A stretch of DNA of 64,000 nucleotides from Sphingobacterium daejeonense (GTDB lineage Bacteria > Bacteroidota > Bacteroidia > Sphingobacteriales > Sphingobacteriaceae), in contig NZ_LR590470.1 in NCBI RefSeq assembly GCF_901472535.1, forward strand, positions 3,038,001 through 3,102,000. The letters run 5' to 3'. Of the stretch, positions 10,469 through 19,860 are shown piece by piece. The notes beneath the pieces are model-generated. The model saw only the letters and a list, made by a program, of their open reading frames with translations. It searched no databases and had not been told where the DNA came from. Positions within the stretch are counted from its first letter, which is position 1. Each line of letters opens with the position of its first letter. The translations under genes were made by a program, and so were the position numbers.

Positions 10469-11639
10469 TTACTTTTTATTATTACGATCTATTAAACTTC
10501 GTGCCACAGTCCTACTTTCAAGGTCGTACTGCAGATAATCCTCTAAACTTAACGTTTTTTTGGGATTTCACCTGACACAATGTCTCTTCAATGATATCGC
10601 TCATTTCCAAAAACCCTACCTGATCATTCAGGAATGCTTCCACAACAATTTCATTGGCACCGTTTAAAACACATGGTGCATTACCTCCCGCTTCCAATGC
10701 TTGGTAAGCCAGCTTAAGATTTTTGAACACTTCCATATCAGGCTGTTCAAAAGTTAAGGTTGGATAATCCAAGAAATTAAAACGTGGAAAATCATTTTTG
10801 AATCGTTTTGGGTAGGTTAAGGCATATTGAATCGGGAGCTTCATGTCTGGAAGCCCCATTTGAGCTTTTAAAGAACCATCTTCAAATTGAACCAATGAAT
10901 GGACGATGGATTGACGATGGATAATGACATCTACTTGGTCAGCCTCCAATCCGAACAGCCATTTTGCTTCAATGACTTCCAAACCTTTGTTCATTAATGA
11001 TGCTGAATCGACGGTAATTTTAGCTCCCATGCTCCAATTTGGATGCTTTAAAGCTTCCACTTTGGTCACTGAAACCAAATCATTCCTGGACATCCCTCTA
11101 AAAGGGCCGCCCGATGCAGTAAGGATAATCTTCTCAATTGGATTTTCTTCTTCTCCTGCCAAGCATTGAAAAATTGCTGAATGCTCTGAATCAACTGGCA
11201 ATAACTTGACGTTGTTCTTTTCTATCAGATTGGTGATTAATTCACCAGCCACGACTAAAGTTTCTTTATTTGCAAGGGCAATGTCTTTTCCGGCTTCAAT
11301 GGCAGCAACAGTTGGTTTCAATCCAACCGCACCAACCACTGCAGTAAGAACAATATCAATATCATCTCTTTGAACAACATCAATTAATGCTTCTTCTCCA
11401 AAATTCACCTCTATACCTTTACCTTCCAAAGCATCCTTAACTTTTTCATAAGCGCTTTTATCGCTCACAACAATTGCCGAAGGTTTGAATTTGAGTGCTT
11501 GTTGGATTAACAGGTCAGCATTTTTGCCAGCAGTTAATACGGTAATAGAAAAGTGATCGGGATAAAGTTCTACTACTTCCAAAGTCTGTGTACCAACACT
11601 TCCTGTAGAACCTAATATGGCTAATTTTCTTTTACTCAA
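10469..11639 (-). CDS. dxr: 1-deoxy-D-xylulose 5-phosphate reductoisomerase (C-terminal frameshift)
   Basis: Second step of the MEP isoprenoid pathway, converting DXP to MEP with NADPH. The Rossmann motif ILGSTGSVGTQTLEVV opens the protein; ALANKETLV, the metal site in LPVDSEHSAIFQCL, SGGPFRG, HPNWSMGAKITVDSASLMNKGLE and the C-terminal NGANEIVVEAFL all match. As written the frame stops at 10518 with an atypical tail. Removing one A from 10545-10547 gives the normal ending (LEDYLQYDLESRTVARSLI...) and stop at 10469, 389 aa. Confidence 0.95.
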
Positions 11640-11651
11640 AACTTATTAGTG

Positions 11652-12439
11652 TTAAATGATATTGTCGATTACCGATGGATCGGATCCTCCTTTATATGCT
11701 TTCATCATATCAATATACACAATTGACATGACTACACCGACAACCGGAATAATGACAAAAGCATTGATTAGGCTCAAAATCCATGATACTAAGGAGTATC
11801 CTAAATATTCTGCAGCAATCTGCAATAGGTGGGTAGATGCGACAATAGCAATAATTATTAATAGTGTCAATACGTTACCTTTGGTCATTGCCAAGCTAAA
11901 CCTGTATGATTTAAACGTATTAAATCCGTTTTCTAAAATAAAAAATGGGAAGAATGTGATTCTGATCAGGATGAACATCATAACCAATCCCGTTAGCAAC
12001 GGATGCACTTCTGTTTGAACAGTCTGCATATTGACTCCTAAGAACAATAATGGGAACAACAATACATACATAATCAAATAAACCACAAAAGCTATCAGAC
12101 TATAAAACAATAGCCCTACTATATAATAGCAGAATTGCGAAACGGTAGGTAGATAATCCTTAAAGACATGGCTTTTTCATCTTTTGCCAAGAATATTGTG
12201 CGCTTCAACAATACCAATTGTAAGCCAAAATAAAGGCCAACAAAGACCAGCAGCAGCAGTACTTTGATAAAGTAATTAGAAGAATCTAAGTACAAGGCTA
12301 GGAATGAAGACAGATTTGAAGTCACAAAAAGCAAAAAGCACAACCCGGCAATAGAAATATAATTCCTCATGAGGATATCTACTGCTCTTAACACAACGTC
12401 GTTGGCTTTAAATGTAATGTCTTTGAGAAAATCTAGCAT
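11652..12439 (-). CDS. Predicted multi-pass membrane protein, function unknown (one frameshift)
   Basis: Two overlapping pieces (start to about 12119, then 12110 to 11652) make one 262-aa protein if a base is missing near 12120. It has about six hydrophobic segments (ISIAGLCFLLFVTSNLSSF, VLLLLVFVGLYFGLQLVLL, LIAFVVYLIMYVLLFPLLFL, LLTGLVMMFILIRITFF, a further pair after residue 200) and few charged residues. I do not recognise the family. It ends 12 bp before dxr and may be the first gene of a dxr-rseP transcription unit. Confidence 0.65.
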
Positions 12440-12507
12440 GTCTTAATTAATATTGCAAATATGATAATTTTTTTGTTGGAAGCAATTATTTGTAGGCTCA
12501 AACGAAT

Positions 12508-12530
12508 AAAAAAAGGCTAAGAATATACTT
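12508..12530. other. Left half of a split bidirectional terminator plus target duplication
   Basis: Arm AAAAAAGGCTAAGA ends at 12522 and is followed by the 8-bp target copy ATATACTT (12523-12530). The matching arm TCTTAGCCTTTTTT is at 14301-14314, beyond the IS. Rejoined, this is a 14-bp perfect stem with an 8-nt loop between the S9 peptidase gene and the membrane-protein gene. Confidence 0.85.
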
Positions 12531-12734
12531 GAGGGCACTGAAAAAGTCTCAACTTTTTAATGAGATTTAAAGAAATGACTGAGTACAGGATTTATCTTAC
12601 TCGGTCATTTTTGTTCTAAGGATTTCTGAAAATTTGTTTTTTAATGGTTTTATTGAAGGTTTAATCGACCATGAGTGGCTATTTAGGCTTTCAGAATCTC
12701 AAATCCATTGATTTTGAGGTAATATTCCTCCTTT

Positions 12735-14183
12735 TTAGATCAATTTCAGGATTCTTTTCAAGTTTACCGTGAAGATGGCCATTGCACCCTGCATTTCCAT
12801 ATTTTGGATGCCATAGGAATCTGCTCTTCCATAACCATGGACATTCTTGAGCTCACTGTTCTTTGCCTCGATCTTATACCTTTCCTTAGACTTGCTCCGG
12901 TAATGATAGGTTTGCTGGAAAGCCATCTGCTCTTTATGGAGTTCGGATTTAATGGTTATCGAATAGGTCTTTGTTTTTGACCCATCCTTATAACATCCTT
13001 CCCTGAGAGGGCAAACCTTACATCTATCCACATCGAAGTAATACGTGTCTGCTTGATTTTTACCTATGTTCTTTTTGCCCTGACGGGCCTTCCGGATTGC
13101 TAGATGGCCAGCCGGACAGACAAACATCCCCGCATCTTTATTGTAGTGAAAGTGATCGCTTTCTTTCCTGGATCCCTGGCTGACTGCCGGTTTCAATTTA
13201 GCGATGATATCAATGTTCTGTTCTTTTGCCAGCCGTAGATTGTCCTTTCCAGAATATGCGGCATCGCCTATAATCGTGTCCACTTCCATTCCATTCTGCT
13301 GGCTGATCTCCAATAATCGGGGCAGTTCCGGACCATCACCTTTCTCGCCTGTAGTAACGACCGCTGCTGTGATGATGCGTTCCTCGGTCATTGCCAGATG
13401 TGTTTTATAGCCAAAGAAACTACTGTCCATTGATTTATGTCCAAGCCTGGCTTCACCATCTTTTGAGAGCAGATAGTATTCCTTTGTGTCCTCGATGGTT
13501 TCCTTCAACAGGTTCAACTTCTCTTTTACAGCCGGTATTTCACTGATAGATTGATCCTGATCCAGCACTCTCTGTAATTCCCTGCAATAGGCAAGCTCTT
13601 GGTCCAGGTCGTTGGACTCGTTCTTTTGTGGTAGGCGCCCTTTGTAGTCCTCATCGATCTGATATATTGCTTTCCTCAACAGCTTGGATCGTTCCTTTAG
13701 CACTCCCTGTGCTGTGTATGGGTTCGATCTGGAATGGGTATGTGTGGCATCTACGATGATGGACCTTGATTTTATAATACCCTTTTCAAGAGCGATCGTT
13801 ACGGTCTTATTGATCAACAGGTTCAACAGGTCCATGTCCTTTAACCGTAGCTTACGGAATTTGGTGAGCGAACTTGGATTGATCACATCCTCCTCAGGGG
13901 CCATTTCCAGAAAGTATTTAAAGGACATGTCATATCTGGAACGATCAACGACATCAACATCCGAAACGGTGTAGATCGTCTTTAACAGAAGGTACTTGAA
14001 CATCTTGATGGGGCTCTCTGCTGTACGCCCATTGGTCTGGCAATACTTCTCCAAAAGTTCCTCATGTATAAAACTGAAATCGATAAGATCGTTGATTTTG
14101 CGAAGTAGATTGTCTTTTGGAACAATGATATCGTACAATCCCGAATAGGAACTGAACTGAATTTTTTGTTGGGTAGAAAGCAT
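12735..14183 (-). CDS. IS1182 family transposase (second type)
   Basis: 482-aa DDE transposase, intact. Parts in order: an N-terminal region with LLRKINDLIDFSFI and a helix-turn-helix-like stretch (SPIKMFKYLLLKTIYTVSD), first Asp in SIIVDATHTHSRSNPY, a coiled region, second Asp in DTIIGDAAYSGKDNL, a cysteine cluster (CPAGH, CKVCPLREGC), and the Glu region RYKIEAKNSELKNVHGYG. It shares the DUF772/DDE layout with the transposase at 7.4 kb but differs clearly in sequence, so the two elements are separate arrivals. Confidence 0.93.
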   Translation of the reverse strand: MLSTQQKIQFSSYSGLYDIIVPKDNLLRKINDLIDFSFIHEELLEKYCQTNGRTAESPIKMFKYLLLKTIYTVSDVDVVDRSRYDMSFKYFLEMAPEEDVINPSSLTKFRKLRLKDMDLLNLLINKTVTIALEKGIIKSRSIIVDATHTHSRSNPYTAQGVLKERSKLLRKAIYQIDEDYKGRLPQKNESNDLDQELAYCRELQRVLDQDQSISEIPAVKEKLNLLKETIEDTKEYYLLSKDGEARLGHKSMDSSFFGYKTHLAMTEERIITAAVVTTGEKGDGPELPRLLEISQQNGMEVDTIIGDAAYSGKDNLRLAKEQNIDIIAKLKPAVSQGSRKESDHFHYNKDAGMFVCPAGHLAIRKARQGKKNIGKNQADTYYFDVDRCKVCPLREGCYKDGSKTKTYSITIKSELHKEQMAFQQTYHYRSKSKERYKIEAKNSELKNVHGYGRADSYGIQNMEMQGAMAIFTVNLKRILKLI

Positions 14184-14216
14184 CCTGATGTCCGTTAAAG
14201 CCTACTTTAAGATACG

Positions 14217-14257
14217 AAAAAAGGAGCAGAAAACTGTTGTTTTCCACTCCTTTTTTT
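14217..14257. terminator. Terminator at the upstream end of the second IS
   Basis: Imperfect stem around GGAG..AGAAAAC / GTTTTC..CTCC with A-runs before and T7 after. It lies between the transposase start and the IS end, in the same relative place as the hairpin in the first IS. Confidence 0.65.
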
Positions 14258-14292
14258 AGCCCATTCTAAAAGGGGACTTTTTCAGTGCCCTC

Positions 14293-14314
14293 ATATACTT
14301 TCTTAGCCTTTTTT
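14293..14314. other. Target duplication and right half of the split terminator
   Basis: ATATACTT (14293-14300) then TCTTAGCCTTTTTT (14301-14314), complementary to 12509-12522. On the minus strand this end lies 9 bp past the S9 peptidase stop, whose terminator has been pulled 1.76 kb apart. Confidence 0.85.
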
Positions 14315-14322
14315 AACATTTC

Positions 14323-16444
14323 TTATCTTAAATTCTCGGGCACAGGTTTTTCCAATAGATATTGGTAATAAAATCTAGTGCGTTCCTTGAAGTCGTAAGC
14401 ACTTTTCGACCGGTTGAAACCATGTCTGCTTCCAGGATAAATCATCAGCTCAAAAGGTACTGCTCTATCGGTTAAAGCGTCTACCAATTGAGTTGTATTT
14501 TGCAAATGAACATTGTCATCCAAGTCACCGTGCATGATGCGCAATCTACCTTTATATTGATCTACATACGGTAATATAGAACCATTTTTATAACCTTCAG
14601 GGTTTGCTTGTGGTGTATCCATCCAACGCTCGGTATAGTGGGTATCATATAATTCCCAACTAGTAACCGGAGCCCCAGCGATACCGAAGTCGAAGTAATC
14701 TGCACCTTTTGTCAATGCCAGACACGTCATATAGCCACCATAGCTATGTCCTGTGATCAATAGTTTATCTTTGGCAACCCAAGGTTTAGCTTTCAGCCAT
14801 TTTGCTACAGTTATATAGTCCACAAGCTCCCAGTTGCCTAGGTTTCTGTGCATCCAGGCAACACCTTGTTTTCCAAAATGACTAGAAGATCTATGGTCAG
14901 CCTCAATTTGTATAACACCCTCTTGAGACCAATATTCTCCATTGGTTCCTTTCCAGGTATTGCGAACAGAACCCGCATCAGGCCCACCATAAATACTCAT
15001 GATAACAGGATATTCTTTGGTCTCATCGAAATCAGTTGGATATGTAATGATAACAGGCAGATTAAATTTTCCATCTTCAGATGGAATAGTGATATATTCA
15101 CGTTTTGCAACTTTATAATTATCAAAGTCATCTGCTTTACTATCTGCTAATTCTTTCACAACTTTTCCTTTATTATCTACTAAAGCCACTTTATTAGGAG
15201 TTGTGATATTGGAGTAATTGGTTATGAAATATTTCCCATCAGGAGAAACCAGTACATTGTGGGTATAATCACCAAAAGTTAATCTTTTCAAGTCCTTTCC
15301 ATTAAATCCAACTCTATACAGATCTCTTGTTGCTGAATTCTCTTTTCTAGCAGTGAAATATAGAACTTTGCCTTTTTCATCGATATTCTCGATCGATGTT
15401 ACTTGCCAATCTCCTGAAGTAATAGGATTCACTAATTTTCCGTCAAGAGTATACAGGTAGTAATGCGCCCACCCTGTCTTGTCAGATTTCAGAATATAAT
15501 GTTTGTTATCTGCCAAATAAGTGATTCGCTCATCATGATCTAGATTGATCCATGTAGGTTGTTCTTCATTGTAAATTTCAGATTTCTGTCCGTTTGAAGG
15601 ATTTACAGCATAAAATTTCAGGTTAGTTTGGTCCCTGTTCATCCATTGAACCATAATGGATTTACTATCAAAGCTCCAATATGGCTGTCCAAAATATTGA
15701 TCATCTTTTTCGTTAAAGTCTGCCCATACAATTGGAGATCCTTCAGCTTTTACAAAACCGACTTTAACTTCTGGATTAGGGTCACCAGCTTTTGGATATC
15801 TTGTTTCTTCCAGATAGCCATGTTGTCCTTTTGAAACATAGATGGGGAACATAGGTACCTTGGTGTCATCAAAGCGCATAAAAGCGATTTCTTTGCTGTT
15901 CGGAGACCACCAAAAAGCTCTGTAGTTAGTGGGTCTTCCTAAAATTTCTTCATAATATACCCAAGATGACCAACCGTTGTATATTACGTCGGTTCCGTCA
16001 TTCGTATATCTTATTTCTTTGCCAGATTCAATTTCCAATCCATATAGATCACTTTTTCTGGTAAAAGCAACATATTTACCATCTGGGGATAAGGTTGGAT
16101 TTTGTTCTTCAATTTCCGGAGATTGGGTTAACTGTTTTGCCGGTCCGTCTGGATATTGGATGAACACATCTTTATCCTTAACAAATACTTTAGTAGAGGT
16201 ATTTACGGGATAAGAGTAACTTTCTTTTTTCCCAGTTTTGACATTGACTTTAAAAAGTTGGTTATTGGATCTTTCTATATAATGGTTGGCATCCGCCCAG
16301 CCTTCAAATTTGCTGATTGTTTTGGTTAATGATGGGGTCCTTCCCCAAGCCTGCTCAAAGGATAATTTTTTTAGTTTGCGCGCTTGCAACGTCTGTTGAT
16401 ACAATTAACAGAGCAAGACAAGCTACAGAAAACAGTCTATTCAT
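14323..16444 (-). CDS. S9 family dipeptidyl peptidase (DPP-IV-like), secreted (one frameshift)
   Basis: Periplasmic serine exopeptidase that removes N-terminal dipeptides. The true start is ATG at 16444, giving a signal peptide (MNRLFSVACLALLIVSTDVA, then SAQ). An extra A in the T7/A7 run at 16366-16372 separates it from the body. The merged 706 aa have a DPPIV_N beta-propeller (about 60-480; WSPNSKEIAFMRFDD, VSPDGKYFITNYS) and a peptidase S9 catalytic domain with the Ser in ITGHSYGGYMTCL, the Asp in MHGDLDDNVHLQNT and the His in PGSRHGFNRSKS. Its terminator is disrupted by the IS just downstream. Confidence 0.92.
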
Positions 16445-16540
16445 TTGATTACGTTTATAAAGTAATTTGTTTTTTATGCACCGAAAATAGCAAATTCTAG
16501 ATGATCTCCTAAAAAATGCCTGTAACATATTTAAAGAAAA

Positions 16541-16563
16541 AGCCACTAAGGTCATTAGTGGCT
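16541..16563 (-). terminator. Terminator of the DUF3276 gene
   Basis: AGCCACTAA / TTAGTGGCT with a 5-nt loop, 24 bp past the stop. The AAAAA to its left becomes the U-run on the minus strand. Confidence 0.85.
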
Positions 16564-16587
16564 TATAATAATGTATTCAAAACTAAA

Positions 16588-16926
16588 TTAAAAAGAGTAA
16601 TTGTCTTTTTGTACTAGTTCGCCGTTGTTCTCAAAACCATTTTCGTCTTGATTTGGCTCATATCTTTTCTCAACAACTTCTTGATTTGCCTTGATATACT
16701 CGACAACATCTTGAAGTCCTTCAGCAAACTTTTCGAAATCTTCTTTATAAAGGAAAATCTTGTGCTTAATGAACTGTCCATCTTCAAAGCGTTTCTTACT
16801 TTCCGTGATTGTCACATAATAATCGTTTGAGCGAGTGGCTTTCACATCAAAAAAATAAGTACGTTTTCCCGCTCTCACCTTTTTTGAAAATACCTCTTCA
16901 CGCTCTTTATTGTCAAAATCTCCCAT
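16588..16926 (-). CDS. DUF3276 (PUR-domain) nucleic-acid-binding protein
   Basis: 112 aa, conserved across Bacteroidota. It carries a PUR-alpha-like repeat fold: EVFSKKVRAGKRTYFFDVKATRSNDYYVTITESKKR, then IKHKIFLYKEDFEKFAEGLQDVVEYI. Relatives such as Borrelia BpuR bind single-stranded DNA and RNA, so a nucleoid or RNA-binding role is likely but not shown here. The acidic, Asn-rich tail (about 88-112) looks disordered. Single-gene unit with its own terminator. Confidence 0.85.
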   Translation of the reverse strand: MGDFDNKEREEVFSKKVRAGKRTYFFDVKATRSNDYYVTITESKKRFEDGQFIKHKIFLYKEDFEKFAEGLQDVVEYIKANQEVVEKRYEPNQDENGFENNGELVQKDNYSF

Positions 16927-17137
16927 TAGATTAATATAAAATTTAAGTTTAACCCTCTATTTTCAGTCATAAATATATAATAATTAAATTCAATCATCCA
17001 AATTTTATTTAAAAATTATTATTATAATAATTAAAATATTGCACCAGATTAGATAACATTATCAAAGTTCTTAGGTTTTTCACCGATTAATTTCAGACTT
17101 TCACCGAAAAAATAGCCCAAGAGACCTATTAGCTCTG

Positions 17138-17166
17138 TTGCTATGCTTATATTCGCTATACTTTTG
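17138..17166 (+). promoter_or_regulatory. Promoter of the LiaF-like / LytS / LytTR unit
   Basis: TTG, 18 bp, TACTTTTG (exact TAnnTTTG) ending 29 bp before the first start codon. Confidence 0.6.
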
Positions 17167-17195
17167 AGTAAACTAATTCAAAAGGAAACAACGAC

Positions 17196-18065
17196 ATGGA
17201 CAATCAAACAACAAAAACAGATTACGGAAAACCTCCTAAAAACAACAAGTCATCCAACTTAGTTGGATTTATAATTATCTTCTTAGGAGTAGCTATCCTC
17301 TTTAAGAACCTTAATATGGGAAATATTGTCCCTAATTGGATGTTCGGATGGGAAACTATATTAATCATTATTGGTTTGGTCATCGGTATCAACTCAAAAT
17401 TTGAAAAGAAATCTTCAATCGTATTGATCATTATCGGTTCAGTATTTTTATTGAAGAACGAGTTGGATATCCACTTAGGTAGATTTCTTATCCCGGCTGC
17501 TGCAATTGCCTTAGGGTTCTACTTGATCAATCGTAACAAGAGCACCCCTACTTTACCTCCTTCTACTCCACCGAAAGATGAGTATGACTGGGACAAGCGT
17601 GTAACAGAAGATTATCAAAATAATAATGGCGGTCAGAGTCCAACTGGTACTCAAAACCCTAATGATTCCTATGCACAAACTGATAGCGTGCATAGGAATT
17701 ATGGAAAAAACTTTATGCCAGATTTCGAAAACTACCTTAAAGTAGACAACTATTTTAGCGATACTAAAAAAGTAATCTTGACAAAGAATTTCTTAGGTGG
17801 AAATATAACTTCAGTTTTCGGGAGCACCCAGTTGAACTTCCTGCAAGCAGATTTAAAACAACCTGTTGTAATTGATACATTTCAATTATTTGGAAGCACA
17901 AAAATCATCGTTCCTACCAACTGGAAAGTATATTCCAATATTTCTTCGATTTTTGGAGAAGTTGATGATAGAAGACCAATGATAGAGGTTATAACGGATG
18001 AGAACAAAAAAATTTACATCACAGGAACTTCATTATTTGGTGGATTAACGATTAAGAATAGTTAG
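17196..18065 (+). CDS. LiaF-like membrane protein (LiaI/LiaF transmembrane domain plus C-terminal beta domain)
   Basis: 289 aa. Four hydrophobic segments fill residues 22-110 (LVGFIIIFLGVAILFKNL, WETILIIIGLVIGI, SIVLIIIGSVFLLKN, FLIPAAAIALGFYLI), followed by a Pro/Asn/Gln-rich linker and a C-terminal domain of repeated short strands (FLGGNITSVFGSTQLNF, FQLFGSTKIIVP, SSIFGEVDDRRP, GTSLFGGLTIKNS) like the LiaF C-terminus. In Firmicutes LiaF restrains an envelope-stress kinase. Here it lies 8 bp upstream of a histidine kinase and a regulator, which supports a similar sensory or brake role by inference. Confidence 0.8.
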   Translation: MDNQTTKTDYGKPPKNNKSSNLVGFIIIFLGVAILFKNLNMGNIVPNWMFGWETILIIIGLVIGINSKFEKKSSIVLIIIGSVFLLKNELDIHLGRFLIPAAAIALGFYLINRNKSTPTLPPSTPPKDEYDWDKRVTEDYQNNNGGQSPTGTQNPNDSYAQTDSVHRNYGKNFMPDFENYLKVDNYFSDTKKVILTKNFLGGNITSVFGSTQLNFLQADLKQPVVIDTFQLFGSTKIIVPTNWKVYSNISSIFGEVDDRRPMIEVITDENKKIYITGTSLFGGLTIKNS

Positions 18066-18073
18066 TATTAGGT

Positions 18074-19114
18074 ATGCAAAAACCCTTAAGTGAACAATCA
18101 AAACGCTATGTAATCCATGCCTCTTCTTGGATTATTTGTGTTTTATATTTCTTAATTGTTTATGGTTTATTATTGTGGTCCAATATTGCGAAGGTAACCG
18201 CAGCGTATGATGCAATTATTGGCGCTTTGACCATGACGGGTATATCCTATTTGATTTACAGTACCCTACAGTTTTATCTGCCAAACAACAAAAACTACTG
18301 GAAACTTTTTTCAATGGCGGCTATTTTCTCAGCAATCAGTGTTTTGATTGTCCGCATATTGATCATCCAACTTTCTCCAGACGACAATCTTGTTTACCTG
18401 GATTTCAGCCTCCCTTTTCGATTCGTCATCAATTTCCTTATTATAACCTGTGTCATGACCATCAATATCTTTTGGAACATACAGGAAGAATTAGTTTTTA
18501 ATAAAAGACGAAAAGATGAGAGCGAAAAAATGGTTCGTGACGCAGAACTTTACAACTTGAGACAGCAACTTCAGCCTCATTTCCTTTTCAACAGCTTAAA
18601 TTCCATCATCGCTTTGATTGGCAGCAAACCTACGGAAGCAAGGAACATGACCTTCCAATTATCTGACTTCCTCAGAGGAACCATGCGAAAAGATGAAAAG
18701 CAATTTACAACAGTAGAAGAGGAAATAAATCATTTAAGCTTATATTTAGACATCGAAAAAGTAAGATTTGGGCATCGCTTGAGCACTGAATTTGAATACA
18801 ACGAGGACGTACTGAGCGGCAAGATACCCGTTATGATCTTACAACCACTTGTTGAAAATGCCATTAAGTTTGGGCTTTATAATGTCACCGATCAAGTAAC
18901 TATAAAAACTAAGATTCTATTGGAGAACAATTTGCTCAGTATAGAGATCAGCAATCCTTTTGAACAGGATCAGCCAGAACAGAAAAAAGGAACTGGCTTT
19001 GGCCTAACCAGTATTCAGCGGAGATTATATCTCCTGTTTGGCAGAACTGACCTCTTGCAGACTTCAGTAGATGGCAATACATTTATATCCACATTAAGAA
19101 TACCACAGTTATGA
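18074..19114 (+). CDS. LytS/YehU-type sensor histidine kinase
   Basis: 346 aa with four membrane segments (about 18-36, 42-62, 77-100, 118-135) and a His_kinase (PF06580) domain. The phospho-acceptor is H169 in LRQQLQPHFLFNSLNSI. The ATP-binding part has the N box PLVENAIKFGL and a glycine loop KKGTGFGLTSIQRRL. There is no separate extracellular sensor domain, so the membrane segments or the LiaF-like neighbour may do the sensing. Its stop overlaps the start of the regulator by 4 bp (ATGA), showing translational coupling. Confidence 0.93.
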   Translation: MQKPLSEQSKRYVIHASSWIICVLYFLIVYGLLLWSNIAKVTAAYDAIIGALTMTGISYLIYSTLQFYLPNNKNYWKLFSMAAIFSAISVLIVRILIIQLSPDDNLVYLDFSLPFRFVINFLIITCVMTINIFWNIQEELVFNKRRKDESEKMVRDAELYNLRQQLQPHFLFNSLNSIIALIGSKPTEARNMTFQLSDFLRGTMRKDEKQFTTVEEEINHLSLYLDIEKVRFGHRLSTEFEYNEDVLSGKIPVMILQPLVENAIKFGLYNVTDQVTIKTKILLENNLLSIEISNPFEQDQPEQKKGTGFGLTSIQRRLYLLFGRTDLLQTSVDGNTFISTLRIPQL

Positions 19115-19854
19115 TAAAGACTATCCTTATAGATGATGAACCGTTAGCACGCAGCATGGTGCTTGAATACTTGAATGAACATCCTGATTTTCAGATTGTC
19201 GCTGAATGTAACGATGGATTTGAAGGAGTCAAGGCTATCCAACAGCACCAACCTGATTTGGTATTTTTGGATATACAGATGCCTAAGTTAACTGGTTTTG
19301 AAATGTTGGAACTATTGGATTCTCAGCCTCATATCATCTTTACGACAGCATTTGACGAATATGCATTAAAAGCTTTCGAAAAGAATGCTATCGATTACTT
19401 ATTGAAACCAATCCGTCCGGACAGGTTTCAGAAAGCCATTGAAAAGTTCAAAGCTACCTTTGGCACCCAACAAGCACCAAAGATAGACTCAGCAAAGTTG
19501 CAAGAATCTATGGACGAGGAAACCTCTTTAGAACGTGTGGTTGTTAAAACTGGTAATCAAATAAAAATCATCCCCGTTCAACAGATTTTGTTCTTGGAAG
19601 CGTATGACGATTATGTAAAAATTCATACCCCTGATGGCATGTTTCTGAAGAATAAGACCATGAGCTCCTTTGAAAAGCAATTGGACGGTAAACAATATGT
19701 CAGGGTACATCGCTCATTTATTGTCAAGGTGGACCAACTTCAAAAGATAGAACCCATGGAAAAAGACAGCTACATAGCGACTCTTTTATCCGGTGAAAAA
19801 GTAAATATCAGCAAATCAGGTTATGCTAGACTAAAGCAAGTTATAGGTTTATAA
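19111..19854 (+). CDS. LytTR-family response regulator
   Basis: 247 aa. Receiver domain (1-120) with acidic residues DDE at 8-10, phospho-acceptor D54 in LVFLDIQMPKLTG, the Thr in IIFTTAFDEYAL and Lys in YLLKPIRPDRF. The C-terminal LytTR DNA-binding domain (about 145-245) has IFLEAYDDYVKIHTPDG, LDGKQYVRVHRSFIVKVDQL and GEKVNISKSGYARLK. It is the partner of the kinase it overlaps; the targets probably include its own unit. Confidence 0.94.
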   Translation: MIKTILIDDEPLARSMVLEYLNEHPDFQIVAECNDGFEGVKAIQQHQPDLVFLDIQMPKLTGFEMLELLDSQPHIIFTTAFDEYALKAFEKNAIDYLLKPIRPDRFQKAIEKFKATFGTQQAPKIDSAKLQESMDEETSLERVVVKTGNQIKIIPVQQILFLEAYDDYVKIHTPDGMFLKNKTMSSFEKQLDGKQYVRVHRSFIVKVDQLQKIEPMEKDSYIATLLSGEKVNISKSGYARLKQVIGL

Positions 19855-19860
19855 TTTGTT

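Larger units (their letters stand above)
12531..14292 (-). mobile_element. Second IS1182-type insertion sequence, complete, different from the first
   Basis: 1762 bp with 18-bp perfect terminal inverted repeats, GAGGGCACTGAAAAAGTC, and an 8-bp direct repeat ATATACTT on each side (12523-12530, 14293-14300). It carries one intact transposase on the minus strand. The insertion point is exactly the loop of a terminator hairpin. Confidence 0.95.

Noticed and set aside
12735..14183. The two transposases as copies of one element
   Set aside because: Terminal repeats, length and protein sequence differ (GTCTAAAAAGG against GAGGGCACTGAAAAAGTC); they only share the family layout.
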